A DNA stretch of 48,172 nucleotides, taken from assembly GCA_910586725.1 (NCBI GenBank), contig CAJUJL010000022.1:1-48172 (forward strand), written 5' to 3'. The notes under the pieces were generated by a model, which saw only the letters and a list, made by a program, of their open reading frames with translations, searched no databases and was not told where the DNA came from. Source of the DNA: an uncultured Lachnospiraceae bacterium (GTDB lineage: Bacteria; Bacillota; Clostridia; Lachnospirales; Lachnospiraceae). A program made the position numbers and the translations under genes. Shown in pieces: positions 44,534 through 48,172 of the stretch; positions within the stretch are counted from its first letter, which is position 1; each line of letters begins with the position of its first letter.

Positions 44534-45169
44534 ATGAAAAAAGGCATTATTTTTGATATGGACGGCACATTGTGGGACTCTTCGGAAAACGTGGCAAAGT
44601 CGTGGGATGCGGTTGTGCAGAAAGAGAAGAAGGGTCTTCGCAGGATTACTACAAAAGATATTCAAAATGTTATGGGCCTTACTATGACGGAAATTGCAAA
44701 AACTTTATTTCCGATGCTGCCGGAACCGGAGGCCATAGCCTTGACCGACCGCTGCTGCGTTGAGGAAAATGCATATTTAACCAGACATGGCGGCGTTTTA
44801 TATCCGAATCTTGAAGATACGCTGAAAATTCTTGCAAAACAGTATCCGCTCTACATTGTAAGCAACTGTCAGAAGGGATATGTTGAGGCGTTTTTGGAGT
44901 ATTATCAGTTTGGGAAATATTTTGAGGATTTTGAATGTTTTGGAAATAACAACAGAGAGAAAGCGTACAATATCGACCTTGTCGTAAGGCGAAACCATCT
45001 GGAGCGCGCTGTATATGTAGGAGATATTCAGGGAGATTATAATTCCAGCAAAAAAGCAGGTGTGGAATTTATTCATGCAGCCTATGGATTTGGTAAAATT
45101 GCAGAGAACGTGTCTGCCATTCAAACATTTTCCATGCTGCCGCAGAAAGTGCAGGAAACGCTGGGATAA
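44534..45169 (+). CDS. HAD-family phosphatase (Gph/PGP-like)
   Basis: This cytosolic hydrolase (211 aa) has the HAD motifs: motif I FDMDGTLWDS (D8, D10), motif II YIVSNCQKGY and motif IV YVGDIQGDYNSSKKAG, with a helical cap between I and II typical of subfamily I (phosphoglycolate phosphatase-like). Substrate is unknown. It is 13 bases from purD and ends at a terminator, so it closes the pur transcript. A role in nucleotide dephosphorylation or metabolite repair is possible but not shown by sequence. Confidence 0.88.
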   Translation: MKKGIIFDMDGTLWDSSENVAKSWDAVVQKEKKGLRRITTKDIQNVMGLTMTEIAKTLFPMLPEPEAIALTDRCCVEENAYLTRHGGVLYPNLEDTLKILAKQYPLYIVSNCQKGYVEAFLEYYQFGKYFEDFECFGNNNREKAYNIDLVVRRNHLERAVYVGDIQGDYNSSKKAGVEFIHAAYGFGKIAENVSAIQTFSMLPQKVQETLG

Positions 45170-45204
45170 GAGGAAGCGCAGAGCGCATTGACAGAAAATA
45201 AGTA

Positions 45205-45243
45205 CAGGGAGCCGTTACAAAACAGCTCCCTGCTTTTATTTTT
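45205..45243 (+). terminator. Terminator after the pur cluster
   Basis: CAGGGAGC (45205-45212) pairs with GCTCCCTG (45225-45232), then a T-rich tail reaches the stop of the opposite trkH gene. The minus-strand tail is less T-rich, so it favours the plus strand but may serve both convergent units. Confidence 0.8.
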
Positions 45244-46696
45244 GAGGAAAATTCTTCGTAAATAAATCCTTCCATGCTGCCGGATGGAACAGAATCAACA
45301 GTGGGAAGAGCTCAAGCCGTCCGGCCATCATGTCAAACATCAGGACATATTTCGAAAGTACGGAAAAATGGCCGAAGTTTTGTGTGGGTCCGACCAGCTG
45401 AAGTCCTGGCCCAATGTTATTAATGGTAGCGGCAACGGCGGTAAAATTTGTTATTAAATCCTTTCCATCCAGAGACAGTATAAAAACGGAAATACAAAAA
45501 ATAACTACAAAGGTAATAAAATATACGTTTGTGGAACGTACCACATCGTGCTCAATCGGTTTGCCGTCCATCTTGATCTTTCGGATGCTCTTTGGATGGA
45601 TGTAGGAATGCAGCTCCTTTGCAATCGTCTTAAACAACACAATAAAGCGGGACACTTTAATACCGCCTCCGGTGCTTCCGGCACAGGCGCCGATAAACAT
45701 AAGGAGTACGAGTATTGTGTGACTTGTTCTGGGCCAAAGGTCAAAATCCACAGAGGAAAATCCTGTCGTAGTAATGATGGAGCTGACCTGAAATGAGGCA
45801 TGCGTCAGAGCTTCAAAAATACCGGAGCAGGTATTTAAAATATTAAAAAATATAATGCAGACAGATACGCCAATAATTGCAAAATATGCCCGGATTTCTT
45901 CGAAAAAAGCTTTTTTCAGTTTTCCGAACAGCATGATGTAGTATGCGTTAAAGTTTACGCCAAAAAGTATCATAAAAATAGTGACAACCCATTGCAGATA
46001 AGGAGAATAGCTGACAAAACTGTCGTTTTTGATACCGAATCCTCCCGTTCCGGCCGTTCCGAAGCTCGTGGTCAGCGCGTCAAAAAAAGGCATGCCGCCG
46101 ACTAACAGAAGAACAATTTCTAAAACGGTCATGGCAAAGTAAATAATATAAAGTATACGCGCCGTATAACGGATTTTTGGAACCAGCTTTCCTACCGAAG
46201 GGCCGGGGCTTTCCGCACGCATCAGGTTAATATGGGAACCCCCGCTAAGCGGGATTACGGCAAGCAGAAATACCAGCACGCCCATGCCTCCGATCCAGTG
46301 CGTAAAGCTTCTCCAGAACAGCGCGCAGTGGGAAAGCGCTTCCACATCGCTTAAAATGCTTGCTCCGGTTGTTGTAAAACCGGAGATTGTCTCAAATAAA
46401 GCATCTGCAAAGGAAGGAATTTCTCCGCTTAAGTAAAAAGGGAGGCATCCGAAAAAACTTAATAAAATCCAGCTTAAAGCAGTTGTGATACAGCCCTCTT
46501 TTAAGTAGAATACCTGGCTGGCTGGAGGTTTCCTGGTCATGAAAAAACCAAGCGCAATACATATGGCGGCTATACTGACATAGTAAATGCCTTCGTTTTC
46601 AACATAAATGCCGGATACGATCGCGGGAAGAAACAAGAGTAATCCCTCTATTTTCAATACGTTTCCCAAAATAAATCGGATGATTGAACTGTTCAT
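45236..46696 (-). CDS. trkH: TrkH-type potassium uptake channel subunit
   Basis: This is a polytopic membrane protein (486 aa) forming a potassium-conducting pore of four pseudo-repeated M1-P-M2 units. Filter-like segments are visible: SGFTTTGASI, FGTAGTGGFGI, ITTTGFSSVD and TINNIGPGLQLVG. It has the TrkH extra N-terminal segments and is the longer TrkH rather than the roughly 450-aa KtrB type by length, though the split is not certain. GGGAGGG precedes ATG. It lies 12 bases after trkA in one minus-strand operon. Confidence 0.95.
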   Translation of the reverse strand: MNSSIIRFILGNVLKIEGLLLFLPAIVSGIYVENEGIYYVSIAAICIALGFFMTRKPPASQVFYLKEGCITTALSWILLSFFGCLPFYLSGEIPSFADALFETISGFTTTGASILSDVEALSHCALFWRSFTHWIGGMGVLVFLLAVIPLSGGSHINLMRAESPGPSVGKLVPKIRYTARILYIIYFAMTVLEIVLLLVGGMPFFDALTTSFGTAGTGGFGIKNDSFVSYSPYLQWVVTIFMILFGVNFNAYYIMLFGKLKKAFFEEIRAYFAIIGVSVCIIFFNILNTCSGIFEALTHASFQVSSIITTTGFSSVDFDLWPRTSHTILVLLMFIGACAGSTGGGIKVSRFIVLFKTIAKELHSYIHPKSIRKIKMDGKPIEHDVVRSTNVYFITFVVIFCISVFILSLDGKDLITNFTAVAATINNIGPGLQLVGPTQNFGHFSVLSKYVLMFDMMAGRLELFPLLILFHPAAWKDLFTKNFPQK

Positions 46697-46708
46697 TGCG
46701 CCCTCCCG

Positions 46709-48097
46709 CTATTTTAAAATATCCAGAATGTCTTTGAATCCCGTATGCGTCGTAACGACCATAACGCTGTCTCCAACCTGGATGGTATCCTGACCGCTCG
46801 GAATCAAAATGGAACCGTTTCGGCTGATAAAAGAAATCAGAAGATTTTCTTTCAGGGGGAGATTCATCAGTGGTATATTCGTGACTTTAGAATCTTCATA
46901 AACGCGGAATTCTATGGCTTCCACCCGGTAATCAAACATGTGGTAAAGCGTTTCTATGTTGCTGTCCATGGAGTTTTTCTTGGCGCGGACATAGGCAATA
47001 ATAGCTTCCGAAGTTATGTAACGCGGATAAATAACGCTGCCCAAATCCAGATGGCTGATTACGCTTTTAAAGGCCAGATGGTTGATTTTGGTGATAACCT
47101 TTGCATTGGACACTTGCCTTGCGTGCAGCGTCAGAAGAACATTTTCCTCATCTACGCCGGTCAGCGCAATGAAAGATTCCGTATATTCGATGCCTTCTTC
47201 CAGCAGCAGTTCCGGATCCGTACCGTCGCCGTTGATGATAATGGCCTTTGGGAGCAAAATACTTAGCTCTTCGCAGCGCTGTTTGTTTCGTTCGATAATT
47301 TTGACGGATATGCCGGCGTTGATCAGCTGGCAGGCAAGATAATACGTCGCTTTGCCTCCGCCGATAATCATTGCGTTTTTTACCTGGCGTGTTTTAAAAC
47401 CGATGTTTTCCAAAAAATGCTTGGCGATTCTGCGTGTCGCGACAAAGGAGACGACGTCTCCCGATTCCATCTGGAAGTTGCCGGAAGGAATGTAGACTTC
47501 TCCGTTGCGCTCGATGGCGCAGATCAATATATCGGGGGCAATGTTTTTGCCCAGATAGGCAATATTCATACCGTTTAAGATATTGCCGTCAGGAATTTTA
47601 AATTTGATCATCTCCGCCTGGCCATGCGCAAAAGAATTGACTTCAAGAGCCGTAGGGAGGTACAATATGCGCGCGGCTTCTTTGGAGGCTTCCAGCTCCG
47701 GATTGATGATCATTGCCAGGCCAAGAGCTTCGCGCAGATAATTCGATTCGCTGCTGTAGTCCGGCGTACGGACTCTGGCAATAGCAGCGCAGTTGCCGAC
47801 TTGTTTTGCCACGGTACAGCAAAGCAGATTCAATTCATCGGAGTTGGTAACCGCAATGATCAAATCTGCATTTTCAATACCGGCGTCTATCTGGACGTTA
47901 TAACTTGCGCCATTCCCGGCCAGTCCCATAATATCATAGTAACTTGCAATTTCCTGCACTTTTTGGGCATTGTTGTCAATAATTGTAATGTCGTGCCCCT
48001 CTTTGCTGAGCTGTTCAATCAGCGTGGTTCCTACTTTTCCACAGCCGACGATAATTATACTTAATCCCGGATTCACGGGATTTTTGGCTTTTATCAT
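46709..48097 (-). CDS. trkA: TrkA, regulatory NAD-binding subunit of potassium uptake
   Basis: This cytosolic gating subunit (462 aa) has two RCK units. Unit 1 begins IIIVGCGKVGTTLIEQLSKE with the GxGxxG nucleotide fold; unit 2 begins IIGGGKATYYLACQLINAG, where the last Gly of the motif is Thr. Each is followed by a TrkA-C type domain (MIKFKIPDG..., and FRVYEDSKVTNIPLMNLPLK...). The tandem form is typical of TrkA paired with TrkH, matching the downstream gene. Start ATG 48097 lies after AGGAGG, 11 bases spacing. The 75 bases beyond show no clear promoter. Confidence 0.96.
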   Translation of the reverse strand: MIKAKNPVNPGLSIIIVGCGKVGTTLIEQLSKEGHDITIIDNNAQKVQEIASYYDIMGLAGNGASYNVQIDAGIENADLIIAVTNSDELNLLCCTVAKQVGNCAAIARVRTPDYSSESNYLREALGLAMIINPELEASKEAARILYLPTALEVNSFAHGQAEMIKFKIPDGNILNGMNIAYLGKNIAPDILICAIERNGEVYIPSGNFQMESGDVVSFVATRRIAKHFLENIGFKTRQVKNAMIIGGGKATYYLACQLINAGISVKIIERNKQRCEELSILLPKAIIINGDGTDPELLLEEGIEYTESFIALTGVDEENVLLTLHARQVSNAKVITKINHLAFKSVISHLDLGSVIYPRYITSEAIIAYVRAKKNSMDSNIETLYHMFDYRVEAIEFRVYEDSKVTNIPLMNLPLKENLLISFISRNGSILIPSGQDTIQVGDSVMVVTTHTGFKDILDILK

Positions 48098-48172
48098 TTG
48101 AACATAATCCTCCTGTATTATGTTATAGCCTCTCGGATTCTCCAGCCCTTATTTTCTGCGGCTTTCAAATCC

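Overview
This 48 kb window reads as a stretch of chromosome from a spore-forming, low-to-mid GC Firmicute, most probably a gut Lachnospiraceae (class Clostridia). The reasons are the strong AGGAGG-type ribosome sites, the SAM-I riboswitch before metK, and the sporulation block yabP-yabQ-divIC-spoIIE next to tilS-hpt-ftsH. A CotS-like gene and large secreted sialidases ending in BspA-type leucine-rich repeats point the same way. This assignment is inferred from gene content; no database search was possible.

Layout. (1) Positions 1-12362 are an accessory cell-surface locus. One sialidase-like gene on the minus strand, cut by the window edge, is divergent from two tandem sialidase genes on the plus strand. 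The two plus-strand enzymes keep the sialidase catalytic residues. The minus-strand paralogue has the same fold signatures but has lost most of them. (2) 12433-15141: an HD-GYP gene is divergent from metK, which sits behind a SAM riboswitch with a visible terminator and antiterminator. (3) 15274-19212: a histidine kinase, response regulator, RluA-type pseudouridine synthase and AI-2E-type permease are packed head to tail. (4) 19285-26401: proS, cca, a CotS-like kinase-fold gene, an asparagine-repeat PEGA lipoprotein and phosphoglucomutase. (5) 26521-34039: the conserved core of HU, rqcP, yabP, yabQ, divIC, spoIIE, tilS, hpt and ftsH. (6) 34040-36636: a possible small RNA, a cytosolic GH13 glycosidase, and tRNA-Tyr and tRNA-Leu. 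(7) 36825-40982: pyrE followed by a VanZ-like protein, a small membrane protein, an HD nucleotidase-like protein and an M29-type aminopeptidase. (8) 41077-45169: purE-purM-purN-purD plus a HAD phosphatase. (9) 45236-48097, minus strand: the TrkA/TrkH potassium uptake pair.

How it fits together. The surface sialidases would release sialic acid from host glycans outside the cell, but no sialic-acid transporter or nan catabolic gene is present here. The spoIIE promoter has the long spacer and Spo0A-like boxes known from Bacillus, and a SigmaE-like promoter lies before yabP, so sporulation control can be read partly from the DNA. Neither tRNA gene encodes its CCA end, which makes the cca gene in the same window relevant. 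No insertion sequences, CRISPR arrays, phage genes or rRNA were seen. The most unusual items are the catalytically stripped sialidase paralogue, the poly-asparagine lipoprotein, a hairpin that would hide the ribosome site of the CotS-like gene, and a C-rich candidate small RNA after ftsH.
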